Program-made: the position numbers and the translations under genes | Notes under the pieces: generated by a model | What the model saw: only the letters and a program-made list of their open reading frames with translations | What the model was told of the DNA's origin: nothing | The model's database searches: none | In this document: positions 1 to 12,779 of the stretch, one piece after another | How the letters are laid out: the number at the start of each line of letters is the position of its first letter | How positions within the stretch are numbered: the first letter of the stretch is position 1 | DNA from: Dasypus novemcinctus | Lineage: Eukaryota; Chordata; Mammalia; Cingulata; Dasypodidae | Direction: 5' to 3' | Assembly (NCBI RefSeq): GCF_030445035.2 | Contig: NC_080682.1 | Location: 31,044,770 to 31,108,769, forward strand | DNA: 64,000 nucleotides

Positions 1-1129
1 AGCCACCCCTCCCCAATTGGGATTCCCCAAGGATTTTCCCCACAGATTTTCTCTTTCTGGAGCTAATACTTGTCACTTCCAGTGGTCCTAAGACCTCCTG
101 ACTGGCTTGCCATTTATTCCAACCTAGTTCCTGGATACACAGGTCAGTGCAACAGCAAGACCATAAAACACACTTGGCACTGGATCAGACATGAACTTTA
201 TTGGGACTTACAAATAGAAGACAGTCTCCCAATGTGGCATTTCAGAGAATGAAAGTAGCAATTTGCAAAAAGGGGGAAAAAGAGGGGCAATATAAGGTTT
301 CAAGTCAAAGGCATTCCATAGGGTATGAGAGTAGAGATTCTGTTAGAGTTATATGAAACAGAAAGATTCTAATGATGTTGTCTAGAATGGGAGTATATCA
401 TCTTCAGAAGAGTACAATTTACAATACCTTCTGCACATTGTTTCCCTGTGGAAGATCTGTTACATGTTAACATGTGGTCTGGGGCATGCAGGTGACTATG
501 TGCTGCTGCTGGGCTGAATTTTCCTTAGGGAGGGAAACCTACTAGAGACCTACTAGACCCCCATAAACACACATAAACCTACTTAGTTAAGTGATAGAAA
601 ATTTACTGGCCCAAAGCATTTAGGAAAATCTCTGACTAATCTTTAGCTGACTACTGAGTTAACTGAGCCCAAACCCAGAGGAAATAGACTTGATAATCCA
701 GCAAGTCACCATGGAAGTTCAAATTACTAATCCTAGAAAAATAGGATTAGTTAATAGGACCTTTTGAAGATGTCATTTTCTTTTGGGTGTGGCCCAATAG
801 AATAAGGTTGGACCTTAATCTTATGGTTGCAGTTTTGTGAATTGAAAGTCACTTGGAGGAGAAGAACCTCTAAATCAACAGAACCCAGAAAAGAAAGTAG
901 AGGATATTTCCATGTGACAGAAAAGCTAAGTAACACAAAGATTAATAGCCAGTCAGAATGAAACCAACCTTGGAAGAAAGCAAGCCTTCTAGATCTAAAC
1001 CTAAGGGCCATAAATTCCAATTGTTAAGCCAGCCCTTTGTGTGGTACTTGTTATCACAGCTGGGTACTAAAACAGGTACTAAACAAACAACAGCCAAACA
1101 CTCAAAAACTTGGAAATTGAGGGAACCTT
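1..1129. other. No gene recognised; possible antisense LTR remnant
   Basis: AT-rich DNA with no convincing coding sequence. On the minus strand an AATAAA-type signal reads near 193-201 and another near 113-120, so part of 1-700 could be an old antisense LTR. I could not match it to a family or find ends. Everything else here is unassigned. Confidence 0.3.
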
Positions 1130-1545
1130 TACATGATCAAGGCCATTTTTAAAAACCCACAACTATCACACTCAATTGAGAAAAGATGGAAGTTATCAAC
1201 CCAAAGTCAAGAGTGAGGAAAAGATCCCTGATTTTACCACTTCTGTTCAACATTGTATTGTAATTTCTGGTCAGAGAAATTAGGCCAGAAAACTAAGTAG
1301 AATGTGCGCATATGGAAAGAAAAAAAATTATTTCTATTTACTTATAAAATGATCCCATATATGAAAGAGAGTAGTGTACAAACATTTATAGTAGCTTTAT
1401 TTATATTGTCCTTAAAGTGAAACAATTCAAATATCTATCATCCAGTGAACATAAATAAATTGTGATATGTTCATACAATGAAATACTATTCTAAACTAAA
1501 ATAGAATAAAATACTAATTCATAAAATACAACAAATGAATTTAGG
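1130..1545 (+). mobile_element. Old L1 ORF2 fragment
   Basis: The DNA around 1190-1300 reads like the L1 reverse transcriptase stretch following the YADD region (a 'ttcaacattgtattg' block then 'aattaggcca'). About 1370-1500 reads like the terminal ORF2 block ('tttatagtagctttatt', then 'acaatgaaatactatt'). The intervening ORF2 is missing, so this is an internally deleted, strongly diverged (L1M-age) copy. The frame is broken throughout. Confidence 0.6.
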
Positions 1546-2900
1546 AAGGTATACCAGTGGTGGTCTTAGTTGTGAGAAGTACAATATGGAATAATTTATC
1601 ATGTGCTTTGGAGGGTATATTCCAAATGCTGTGGATTGTTGGCTCTTTAAAAACTTTACTGAGCCCAGTAGGTCCATCAATTTTTATAGGTTTTGTCTTC
1701 TTCTCACTAGAATATGTTTTATGAAAGCCTCCAACATAGTTACCATTACTTTTCTTCAAATACAATTAACATGATTTCATCAAAATAGTGGGCCTGTGCA
1801 CTATTCTCTTGATATTGTGACAGCTCAGACCACTTTGGATTGGATTTTGTTAAATGGTGAAGTGTTATTATATTTCTGAGGCTAAATTGGAAAAGTACAC
1901 TATTACCTATCCCTAGGGATTGCAAACTGTCTTTAACCCTCCCTTCTTAATAGGAATGAAAAATAATCCATTCTGTAGATCAATGATCCCATATCATATA
2001 ATTGAGGACATGTTAACCTGCTCTAGCAAAGATAGCACATTGTCATAGCAGCTGGAATAGGTACTAGCAATTACTTAATTTTCAGTCATTCTGTAATCCA
2101 GTCATATTCTAGGATTGCTTTGTATTTTGTAGGTACCAGACTGGTAAATTAAAAGGAGATAAAGTAGATTCCACCACTACTCTTTCCTTTTGTTATTTAA
2201 GGGTGATCTTCATTGATGTTATTTTCCACATGATGAGAAGATATTTTTACTATCTTAGATGGTGTGGTAGGGGCAATTACAAAACCATTCACCTGGTCTT
2301 AATTACTTCTGCCACTTCACAAACCAAGGGAAAATTTTGCAATTTGTATCAACTACAAATTATGTTAAGTTTTATCATCTGTTCAGAAACAGGGAATAAA
2401 ATAATTCTATGACCAATGGCCTACCATGAGCCAGATACAAGGTAGAATTCTATGTATTTCTTGGCTGGATTGCTATAAGGATACTTACAATCCTTAGGTT
2501 AGTGTCAGAGTAAACACTGTTCCCTACAGTCCTTGAAATGTTTGAGTGTTCCTTTTTACTGAATTTATAGTTTCTTGAGTAGATGGCCTGAGGTCCTTTG
2601 AATGGAGAGTGGGAGAATCATTGCCACAGACATTAATATATGGTGTTGCTGGGACATTCCCCTTGAGGACTTGACATCTCTCTCCTTTCTTCTTTGAGTC
2701 ACAGATTTTGCAAAATGGTAACCTCCAAAATCTGGAATTTTTATTGGGAATAATTTATTTTGGGTGGGGAGGGTGGCTGTCCTAACTTTCTTCATTCTAC
2801 ATCCTTGATTTCTTTTGATTTTATTGATTAAGCAATTCCTATGTTGGTTCCCATCTATCTTGTCCCTAGGGATTCTACTTTCCATTTCCATAGTTTTCTA
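1546..2900 (-). mobile_element. Degraded ERV protease/pol remnant, antisense
   Basis: Read on the minus strand, the segment carries the order expected in retroviral pol. A stretch at about 2090-1950 resembles the RT palm ('GIIDLQNGLFFIPI' is readable). A degenerate YxDD-like box (HYFDEIM) lies at about 1790-1770, followed by a broken RT-connection stretch to about 1546. Upstream on that strand (2890-2565) is a 108-codon open stretch of gag/protease-like composition that I cannot assign. Stops and frameshifts are frequent. The class is uncertain; the palm residues look closer to ERV-L/class III than to gamma elements. Confidence 0.5.
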
Positions 2901-3134
2901 CAATGCCAAACCCCTCTCCCATTTACCTATTCCAATTTGCCACATATTATAATTACACCCTTTAGCTTCTGATGGACTAGGTACTGTAATCCTGTGTTTG
3001 TTATATCATGACCAAATCATCTCTATTGCTATCAAGAAACTCAGTTATAAAAAATAAAAATAAGTTAAAAATAAAAATAAACAGTTCCTAGTATAAGTCC
3101 TGATCTAAAAATAAGCTGTAAAACAGAGGAGTTA
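2901..3134. other. Unassigned AT-rich spacer
   Basis: Contains a short A-rich patch near 3047-3085 and nothing else I can identify. Confidence 0.4.
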
Positions 3135-5990
3135 CAGATATACTGTGGTACTTGACCACTTTGAAATTCATCACATTTGATACTTACAGCATTTTGATAT
3201 AAAAGTTTTGTCCTAGTACTCATAATTTTTGGTACTTGATGTGCAAGCTAGAACTTCTTGGTGTCAGTTGCCTTATGTGTCACTACCCTTTCCAGCCTAA
3301 ATAAAGGGTCAGGCATTAGTCATGCAGTGGCTCTTGCCCTGTGCACATCCCATTGCAGTCTTAGCTTCTGTGGTCATTTCATGCATTTTGCTTTTTTATT
3401 TTTTCCATCATGGGTTCTAGGAAAGTGAGCAGTGTCATCACTGAGCAGAAAAGAAAACTACTACACATCATCAATGAGAAAAAAAAAAAAAAGAAATAAT
3501 AGGTAAACATGAAAGCAGTATTCATGTTACTGATCTTGCTAGGGAACATGGCATGCCTAGAATAATGGTCGCCACCATCATTAAGAATATAGCAACAAAC
3601 CCCCAAGTACAAGGGCAAAGACCAGTGAAGAAGTATGCACCAATGATGAGCTTTTGATACTGATGACTATGCTTATGAGCCTGTGTGCTTGAAATTTGAA
3701 CTAGGACTAGAGCTGTAGGGTGCTTAAGAGTTACCTCCTGAGAGTCTTCATGTTGCCCAAATGCGGTCACTCTCTAAGTCAAACTCAGTGTATAAATGCA
3801 TTACCTCCTCCCCCACTGTGGGACATGACTCCCAGGGATAAGTCTCCCTGGTGCTGAGAGATTACTACTAATCACTAACTGGTGATGCAACTAGAAAATG
3901 TCCTTGAATAAAAGGGGGAAATGGAAACATGAGTTTATATGGCAATGAGTCTTTGAAATTGTTGGAAGGTCATCAGAGGGGTCATGTTTATGCATGCCTC
4001 AGCAGGATCCCAGAGACAGTCAAAGTAAATACAACCCTAGGTACCTGAAATCCTGAAGGTTATGGAGACACACAGGTTCTACAATCATGGCAGTTGGTTC
4101 TGGAGTTCAGTGCCTTGTTAGTGGGCCCTACTTTGCAATTTGTGTTCTTGAGTGTGATGGAGTTGAACTCAGATGTGACCTTTCTACACATGACTCTTCT
4201 GTCACTTTTACTGTACCTGTGTTTGGCACTGGGGTTGGTATATGCCCAGGAGACTTCAATCTCTGAACTGGCCATGTGTCAGCTGGGTCCTGAGCCTCAG
4301 CAGAATTGCAGTTCCTAATCTCTTGTTTGTTGGACTTCCACAGGTTGGTTAACAGGGAGGTGAAGATGATTAACTGCCACACCAGGGAACTCCAATCAGG
4401 AGAATTTCATCCATCAACTCTGTGGGATCTAAGTCCCCTCTCAATATAGATGTGAAATGGACATCATCAACCCAGGGTCCACAGGATGAAGGAATAAAAT
4501 ATGGATTTGTGTGAATTTACTGGTATTCTACTATAGAACTATTGTGACTAGCAATGGAAGAAACTGTGGTATTGATCTGGAGAAAGTGGGCACAGTAGTT
4601 GCTAAGGGCAGGGAGAGGGAAGAAGAGATGAGATGCATGGGCATTTGGGGGACTTAGACTTGTCCCAAATGATATTGCAAGGACAGATACTAGACATTAT
4701 ATATCCTACCATAACCCACTGAATATTCTTGGGGAGAGTGTAAACTACAATGTAAACTATAATCTTTGTGGTGCAGGAGGCCTTCAAAATTTATTCACCA
4801 AATGCAATGAATGTGCCACATTAATGAAAGACATGTTGATATGGGAGGAGTAGGGGGTGGAATATGGGTAAATGGGAACCTCATTTTTTAATGTAACATT
4901 TTTTGTGATCTATGTATCTTTAAAAAAAGACAATTTAATAAAGAGAATTAAATTAAAAAGCTGATGCTGTGAAAGGAGTTAAAGCAGTAGCAAAGCAGCA
5001 TTTCCAAACGCTCAAGAAAGTTGAAAGGCTGTTTTGGGAAATGAGAAGAAGTTAGTGGGTGACTGTATCAGAAGCCATGATACGTGAAGAAGTGCAAGTT
5101 ACATTCATGCTGATCTTTTGCAAAACTAACTGGAACCCCAAGTGATGAGAGTGTTGAAGTTTTTAAGACCAATTACAGCTGGTTTGATAATTTTACAAAG
5201 ACGACCACTATCCATAGTGTTGTGAGACATGGCGAGGCAGCAAGTGCTAATAGAAAGGTGGCTAATGAATTCATCAGTGGATTTCAAGACTCTGTAAAGA
5301 TTGAGGATTTTAGTTGTGATGAGACCGAAGTTTTTTTAGGTAAGGAAAGGATAAGGGAAGATGTCCCTAGTTCCTTGAAAAAAGAAAAGTGTGCAAAATC
5401 AGCAGAAGTTCAAAACTTTCTGGAGAAGTACCATTTAGACAAAGCTCTGACAAGCAGAAATTTGAATTTATTGAATGGCCAGACAATTTCACACTTTTGA
5501 AAGATTCTGGAAAGAAGACAGAAGCAGTCCTCATTGGATAAGTTTTTAGTGAAGGTGACAAAGAGTATTTCAGAGCCTGTGGTGCAAGTTTAACAAAAGG
5601 CAAAAAAGAGAAAGAACAATTGGACTGCAATGTGTGATGTTCTATTGGCAGGGGACTCTCCTTCAAAGCAACCACTCCATGTAACCTCTCCTCACCAATC
5701 TCCTCTCACTATCCCATTAGGCCATGGACTCTTCTCATTACAGGCAAAGTAAAGTTTTTATTTTATTTTATTTAAATATTAATTTTTAGGTTTATTTATC
5801 ATGTAAAATAATGATATACACCCCTATCATTTTATATATTGCCTTAAAATGTGCATTGTCTTTGGTTTGAGAATTCATTAAATTTATTTACATTATTCCT
5901 TATAGGAAAAATTTGTTTGGTATTATTCATTTTTGGTATTCATCTTGCCTCCCAGAATCAATTAATGATGAGTAATTTTATAAGTTTGAT
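3135..5990 (+). mobile_element. Tigger-like DNA transposon, split by an L1 3' fragment
   Basis: The 3410-3595 part encodes a CENP-B/pogo-type N-terminal DNA-binding start (basic lead, then a helix like 'LLGNMACLE' that corresponds to a second HTH motif), including an A-run at 3479-3492. After the insertion at 3594-4962, transposase similarity resumes. A helix-rich stretch is followed by a WFDNF...HGEAASA block at 5178-5250, which is the Tigger 'W-F...GEAAS' signature. The reading frame then stays open to a stop near 5500 and degrades to about 5730. An AT-rich 3' end with short inverted-looking termini runs to about 5990. There are several stops, so it is a fossil. The exact termini are uncertain. 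Confidence 0.6.
3594..4962 (+). mobile_element. L1 3'-UTR fragment inserted in the Tigger element
   Basis: Collinear with the 3' UTR of the full-length L1 at 25178-33433. Shared landmarks are a 'gtgggacatgac' block (3819-3830 versus about 32284), a 'ctggtgatgcaact' block and the 'aacctcattttt' 3' terminus at about 4878. It is clearly more diverged than the young copies and lacks coding sequence (5'-truncated within the UTR). It splits the Tigger transposase. Target-site duplications were not convincingly seen. Confidence 0.75.
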
Positions 5991-6295
5991 AACTTCAGAT
6001 AACCAAACATTCTTAGTCTAAGAAAATCTCCTAAACCTAAATATGGTCCATGGCATGGAGGTCTGGGACTGAGGATTTGTAGCAGATGCACTTGAGAACC
6101 TTGAGTCCCCAGATCCCTATGCTATCTCTACACTGAAAGAAGTGGTACAATCCCCGTTGTTTGTTGTTTGAGAGACTCTCACTCCACCCTCTAGCTTTGC
6201 TAGAAAACTATGTTGAGACCTCAAAAATAGTTGCATTACAAGACAAAACTAACACATTCTTATGACACTTCTAGTCCCCAGAACCATAATTAGTA
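5991..6295. other. Unassigned spacer
   Basis: No coding potential or repeat family recognised between the Tigger remnant and the MLT1 LTR. Confidence 0.4.
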
Positions 6296-6746
6296 TTATT
6301 GATTGAATTGTGTCCCCAAAAGTTATGTCCAAGTTCTAAACCCTGGATTCAGGAATATGATATTGTTTGGAAACACTCTGATGAAACGATTAGGTAAGAT
6401 GAGGCCGAACTGAATTAAAGTGGATCCTAATCCAATATGACTAGTGCCCTTAGAAGAAGGGGAGAAAAGGCAGAGTTATAGGAGGAGAGAATGTCCTGTA
6501 ATGATGGAGGCACAGCAGGAGTGATTCAGCTGCAAATCGAAAAACCCAAGAATTTCTGGCAAGCTACCAGAAGCTAAGGAGTAGCAAAAAAATTATCTTC
6601 CCCTGCAAATTTCAGAGTAAGAATGAGACTACTGACACCTTGATTTTAGACTTCTAGGGACCAGAACTATAAAATAATAAATTTCTATTGTTTTAATTCA
6701 CCTAGTGTGTGGTACCTTATTATAACACTCCTAGGAAACTAAGACA
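6296..6746 (+). mobile_element. MLT1-type MaLR solo LTR
   Basis: The block matches the ordered landmarks of mammalian MLT1 LTRs: 'gtgtccccaaaa' near the 5' end, 'ctaatccaatatgact', 'gaccttgattttagact'-like text at 6640, 'aataaatttctattgtttt' at 6677 and a 'ctaggaaactaagac' 3' end. It is old and predates xenarthran divergence by family. Confidence 0.8.
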
Positions 6747-7980
6747 GTTAACATTAGTTGACTGATATGAGAGGAAGGAGATCATATGTCAAAGAAACAT
6801 TTTTACACGTACTAGCAGAAACTGAGAGAGTATGCTTAAGAGTGAAAATCGAGGGTACTGGATCAACAGGGTAGAATATGGAAGTGGATAATGAAGGGTT
6901 TATATGTATAGAGACATTCTATAACAAGTATTAATGTACTGACAAGAGTTCCCAAGGTCATTCTTCATGGAATAACCTGTGTAAACATGGTACAAATTTA
7001 TTGCTTATATTAAAAAAAATAAATATGTAAGAACTACCATGGCATACTAAATAGAAAGGGATAAAAAGATTTAGAGAATTGAATATAATGATTCTCGTGT
7101 ATAAGACAAGAAAACTATAGTTAACTGTGGTCCTTGTGAGAGCCAAAAAAACAGTCTGTTTATCAAAGCAGAAGGAGTGTACTGGTGAAAGTTGTCACTA
7201 AGTCTTTGATAAACTAAATGAAATCTATCCTCTTTAGATTAAGGTTGATATTATGAAAATAATTTATAGAACATGATTTTCTAATAGAAAATAGATAGAT
7301 GCTTACTTATGTTTGTGATAGCAGGGATATCTTGGTAGCTGGGTCTTTCATTATATGTACCCATCTTTTATAGAATGGGTATTTTCATACCATCATGGCA
7401 ATATCTAAAAGGGAAACTGTGAGGGACTTTTTAGACTAGGTTCAAAAATTGCACAATGTTACATGCAATTCATTCTGTTGATTAGAGAAACCCACAAATC
7501 CATCTCAGATTCAAGAAGTAGAGAAAAATAAATCTAAAACTTTTCTAAAATAAAGTTTATTACAAAAGATACACTTATATTATTGCTGCGAGGAGAGGAA
7601 AGGCTATACTGACAACAGATAAATTGAAAGAAACAGAAAGAATTCTTGTGGCTATTTTTCAAACAGATGACCAGTCTTCATGGGCCTGTAAGTAGAGTAG
7701 AGATCCATGGAAATAAAAAAAAAATAACTGGAATTCTAGTTTATTTATATATTTAACAACATGTCTAGTGTCTATGAAGGAAACTGGTATCAAGTCTCAA
7801 TTCTCAGAAATTTAATTAAAAGATGTATTTGCCAAGTGTAGAATTCCCTTGACCTGTAGAGAAAAAGTTACTCCAATAAGGAAATTGTGACCTCCTAAAA
7901 CTGATCCCCTTCCTCTCTGCTAATCAGGTAAATCAAACTCAATATTTTAGATTCTGCCTCTAACAAGAATTTACCTTCTT
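6747..7980. other. Unassigned AT-rich DNA left of the duplication unit
   Basis: No coding sequence, LTR or SINE recognised. I tried to match it to the DNA upstream of the intact receptor (55.1-57.5 kb) and saw no convincing collinearity. Confidence 0.35.
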
Positions 7981-7984
7981 GCCT

Positions 7985-8472
7985 GAAACAAACTAAAAAT
8001 AATAAATAAAATTTATGAAAGCATAAAACATTTTATGAAGGATTTTCAAAACAATGGGCATTAAGGGACAAAGGTCAGTGATCTCTAAGAAAGTTACCTT
8101 CCAAAGAACTAGCAAAAGTCTAAAACCTAAAACTGTCATATATTGCTGGAGGGAATGCCAAGTGTTACAACCATGTTTGGAGATAGTTTGGCAATTTCTT
8201 GAAATGTTAAACCTACATGTACTATAAAATCTAGCCATTCCACTTCTTGTTATTCAACCAAGAAAAATGAAAGCATACATTCTTACAAAGACTTTATATT
8301 TAATAGGACCCAAATTGGAAATGATTTAAATGTCAATTAATAGGTGAATGAATGAACATATTATGGTGTGCCCAGACAATGGAATGATATTGAGCAATAG
8401 AGAAGAGTGGACTGTTGACACATGCATCAAAATATGGCTTAACATTAAATTAATTTGCTGAGTTAAAAAAGT
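7985..8472 (+). mobile_element. Old L1 3' end (ORF2 tail) abutting the receptor pseudogene
   Basis: Reads as the C-terminal ORF2 of an L1M-age element. It has an 'ttgctggaggga' start of the cysteine-rich block, then 'attccacttcttg', 'aatgtcaattaatagg' and 'gacaatggaatgatatt'. It ends in an A-rich tail at about 8466. Its right end lies next to codon 78 of the OR pseudogene, so the loss of the receptor's first 77 codons coincides with this junction. Confidence 0.65.
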
Positions 8473-8480
8473 ACTGCAAT

Positions 8481-9183
8481 TGGGCCCAAGATGCTTGCAG
8501 ATTTCTTTGCAAAGAACAAATCAATTTCTTTTGTTAGTTGTGTTCTGTAATTCTTCATCTTCTGTATCTCTGTATCTTTGTTGATTCTGAATGTCTCCTG
8601 CTGGCAGTGATAGCTTTTGATAGGAACAAGGCCATTAGCCACACCTTGCTCTATATAGTCAACATGTCCAGCAGGGTTTGCTCCATGCTCATGGCTGGAG
8701 TTTACTTGCTGGGAATGGTGGATGCACTGGCACATGACACTAACATTCTACTTATGTATCTGTGGGTTAAATGAGATCAATCATTTCTTCTATGATTTAC
8801 CTCCTCTTTACCTTCTCTCATGTTCTGATATGCAAGTCAATGAACTGGATTTATTTACCATTTTTTACTTGATTGAACTCACTATCATGTCAGGAATTAT
8901 AGTGTCTTACTGTTGTATTATCCTATCAGTTTTAAAGATCCACTCTGTTGAGGAAAGATCGAAAGCTTTCTCCACTTGCACATCCCGCCTGACCACTGTT
9001 GCAATTTTCCAAGGAACTAGTATCTTCATTTATTTCTGGCTCGGTTCTTCCTGCTCCCTAGAATAAGACAAAATAAGCTCCTTATTTTAAACTCTTGTGA
9101 TTCCCAAGTTAAACCCCCTGATTTATATCCTATGGAGCAAAGACATGAAGGAGGCTTTGGAAAGACTGAAAAATAAAAGGTAG
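8481..9183 (+). pseudogene. Olfactory receptor pseudogene, OR5W-like, 5' truncated
   Basis: Aligns by eye with codons 78-310 of the intact receptor at 57569-58501, starting at its GPKML motif. The first 77 codons (TM1 and TM2) are missing. Stop codons are visible early (after the 'SCVL' residues, about 8548) and late (within the motif that reads SYSLDQ in the intact copy, about 9063). A short insertion around 8566-8580 shifts frame before the DRY region, and another disruption precedes the stretch that starts NEINHFF. Recognisable receptor text includes [31 protein letters not shown] and KAFSTCTS. A functional product is excluded. It is the unit A partner of the tandem duplication. Confidence 0.93.
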
Positions 9184-12050
9184 TTTTAAATATTTATATT
9201 AAATATTTATGTATATGTATGTATGAATGTAAGTGCTTGTATTTTTCATAAAATAATTTGATAATTCAAGAGAGAAAAATTTCAAATTCTAATTTTAAAA
9301 GTGTTATCCTAAATTACATTCATATCAAAATTTGTATTTCTCTAAATAAACAAGTTTCATTATATGCCCTGAGTTTGTATATGTAAGTTCCACTTTGTGT
9401 ACAACATACCTAACACTTTTTGTCATGTCAAATTTTTATTCATGCAAACTTTATTTGTGTGCTATTTCAAATATTCCAAAATGCATTGCATGTTTACTAA
9501 GTGATTTTTTACACTTAGTCCCTAGAGTTTCATAGTGATTCTAGTAGTTCTTATATTAATGAATAATCTAGTATAAAAACAAACCTTGATTAGTTAAGCA
9601 TTCAAAAACTCATACTAGGGAAATGGACTTTGGCCCAGTGGTTAGGGCGTCCGTCTACCACATGGGAGGCCCACCTTTCAAACCCCGGGCCTCCTTGACC
9701 CGTGTGGAGCTGGCCCATGCGCAGTGCCGATGCGCGCAAGGAGTGCTGTGCCACACAGGGTGTCCCCCGCGAAGGGGAGCCCCATGCGCAAGGAGTGCAC
9801 CCGTAAGGAGAGCCGCCCAGTGTGAAAGAAAGTGCAGCCTTCTGAGGAATGGCACCACCCACACTTCCCGTGCCACTGACGACAACAGAAGTGGACAAAG
9901 AAACAAGACGCAGCAAAAAGACACAGGAAACAGACAACCGGGGGAGGGGAGAGGAATTAAATAAATAAAATAAATAAAATCTAAATAAATAAATAAACCA
10001 TTTAAAAAAAACACTCATACTAAACTGCAAATCAATCATGAAATTAAAAGATCAGTAAAAATCCTAAGCAAAATATCTGACTTGGTAGTCAGACAAAAAA
10101 AGGCTTTCCAGAAAGGAGTAATTGTGACTGAAATAAAGGATGAGTAAAGATGGAATTTGGGAAGAGGAGAGGATCCTAGCAGAGGGAAAGGAAATTAGAG
10201 AATGTCTGAGGGGGTCAACACCCTGCTTTTAAAGAAGAAACTAAATACAACATGCTTAGATTATAAAGAACAACTGGAAGAAAGTACATACTTGAATGGA
10301 ATTCTTAACACATACATAATTTCCTCAAGAAAGCTTTTCTTCTCTTTTCCCCACCCATGTTAAATGCTTCTTTGTGTATACAGAATCAACCTCTCCACAA
10401 GGTATTTTTAAAATATTATTCTGTTTATTAAATCATTTTCTCTAATATAGGATTGTGAACATTTTGTGCTCAAGACCTGAATTTTTCATTCCTGCTATCT
10501 GAAGAACCTGCTTCATGTCTTGGACACAAAATGGGGAATGAACCCATTGAAAAGTAACAAAATCAAAACAACATTAATATTATTGAGTTCTTACTAAATG
10601 TTGTCAAAACAAAATTAATTGAAGGTATAGTGTGTGTCTTTATATTTTTTATAGCAGATAAGTACATGTAATTGTTGTGATTACTAGAAATAATGAATGT
10701 ATAAAGGAATAAATACATTCAGGAAAAAAGAGCACTCATAGGTGTACTTTTTTTATATTCATCTACTATGTCTGTCTCGGTTGCTGCAACATTCAAGGAT
10801 GCTTGTAATTTGTACAAGCTAAAGTCATTAAAGGAATTAGTCTTGATAGTTGACAGTGTAAAATTATTTGTGTGAAAACATTTCAGAATGGAAATAAAAC
10901 CCAAAGACCTCCTATGCTTTAGAAGTTGGCATTTCTTTGTGGAATCCTGGGACCTGTTAGGGAAAATAGAGAGGCCTGTGGAGGATGCTTGTTTTAGACA
11001 AAAGACTTGTTTCTCCAATACCGTATTTTCTCATTTAATCCATCCTGTGTTGAAATTTTTATTATGAACGGCAGCATTACAGAAAAAATGTGTTTGAAAT
11101 TGAAATACTAAAGTTCAAACAGTGGAATAACTCATTGTGCATGCATATGACATATTACTACATCTAAAGACCATTTTGATCATCAGACTGGCACCTTTAT
11201 CCACCTAGTGGGTGTGAAATAAAGAACATTATATTTTGAGCCCATAAATGTATTACCAAAAATAGAATGGACTGTTTTGATTGTGTGTTTCCTTAAATGT
11301 GAAAGTTAAGGTTGAATTACCAATTATTGGGAATCTTGTTTAGGTATTTATGACTCAGATTAGAACTTGGAAAAATGGCATGTAGCAATCTTCCTACCTT
11401 GGAATGCAACAGACATAGAACCTAACCTCAAAAGGCATTGATCTATCCTAACCTGTCTACATCTTTCCTCACCTCACTAGGCCAATTATTCTCAGTTTCT
11501 CTACCTCTTACCCTTGTTACACATCTACCAACTAATAATGGGAATTTTATTTTCCAAACTTTATATTACAAATGTATGTGTAGTGGGTTAATACTATAGG
11601 CTTTTTCCTATATCTATACTCCTTCCTTAAGGCTTGTCTCTGATATTCTGAAACACAAGAATGGCACAGTAATGGATTTTTTACATGTAGAAAATAGCAA
11701 ATAGATACAAAATGGTCATACTCTGCTTAACCACATTTGTGCGAATAGAAGAATAGTAATATTCAATGGCCAAGTTAGAGTGAGGTAGGTCTTAAAGGCA
11801 GAAGAAGCAAATTTATCTCCCTTGAGGAAATATTTTGTTATGAACAGGCTATGAACCAGGTGTCCAATGCATCTTAAATATTTGTACCATTTAATAAGTC
11901 ATTCTTCCATGCTCTACTTCAATTCTCTCTCTGTAAAAGTGGAGTTCAATTTCAATATCACTAAAGTCCTTGTCAGCTGCCACATTGTATCTCTTATACA
12001 TACTTACAATTCAAATGCTGTTCAAACTCATCCCACTATTGGACTGATTT
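9184..12050. repeat. Duplicated flank, unit A (pairs with 58502-61730)
   Basis: Non-coding DNA collinear with the DNA downstream of the intact receptor. Matching anchors include 'aggaaaaaagagcactcat' (10722) with 'aggaaaaaagatcattcat' (60161), 'tgctcaagacctgaat' (10467) with the 59930 region, and 'cccactattggactgatt' (12032) with the same text at about 61717. A DAS SINE at 9618-10012 is extra to unit A. No gene is seen in this stretch. Confidence 0.85.
9618..10012 (+). mobile_element. DAS-type SINE, sense
   Basis: tRNA-derived head with an A-box-like 'tggcccagtggttagg' and a B-box-like 'tttcaaaccccgg' sits at 9630-9690. The body follows, then an A-rich (AAAT)n tail at 9956-10005. Flanked by a 10-bp target-site duplication actcatacta (9608-9617 and 10013-10022). 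The empty site is seen in unit B near 58960, so it inserted after the duplication. Confidence 0.93.
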
Positions 12051-12779
12051 TTCCTTTTACTACTGTTAAATGTGCTTACTTCTTTATTCACAATAAAAAC
12101 TTTTCATTTCATGTTATACCATTTTTAATTTATATCAGGGAAATTATTTCACACAAATGTGGATTTTTTTACTTGTATTTTGACAAGTAAACAAGAACAT
12201 TTCCATCAGCTATGACAGAGTCACCTGCAGAAGAGTTTTGAAATGTTACTCTGGCAATTAATCTTGTTTAAATGTCAATAAAAACCACTTTCACTCATGT
12301 AGGTACCTTGTTTTTTCTTTATTATCCACATAATTGTCAAAAGTGTATGACTGCAAGTGGGATAACACTTCAGTCTAGCCACAGTCCTTGATAAAATGGA
12401 CACTGATTGGAACTGCATTTAATCTAAAATAATCTGTGAGAGAACTGGTTCTTACGAATACTTAGTCTTTGAATTCATGTGTTTGGTCCATCTCACTGTA
12501 TCTAGAAATTCTAGAAATACTTAAGCAATATTTTAATTAATGATAGTGTTTTATAAATCATTTAAAACCATCCTTTAGTGAGAAAAATTCCTATATCTTA
12601 TATTTTTCTTATATTTTGAGATAAATGGTTATAAATGGTTCTGAATTTCATTTTACATTTCTTAATTGCTAGCATATAGAAATAAAATATATAATTTTAT
12701 TTTCTATTTTGTACACTTTGACATCCTAAATTACTAATTCATTCTAATTTTTTTTTGTAAATGTAACATTGGTTTTTAT

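Noticed and set aside
5222-5500. 92-codon open frame as a host gene
   Set aside because: It is part of the decayed Tigger transposase, with stops on both sides and the L1 insertion upstream.
8538-9066. Overlapping 78- and 114-codon receptor-like frames as functional receptors
   Set aside because: Frameshifted fragments of one pseudogene lacking TM1 and TM2.
9623-9964. Open frames in DAS SINEs (here and at 12855, 23562, 61859) as coding genes
   Set aside because: Each coincides with a SINE body bounded by target-site duplications, and similar frames recur in each copy.
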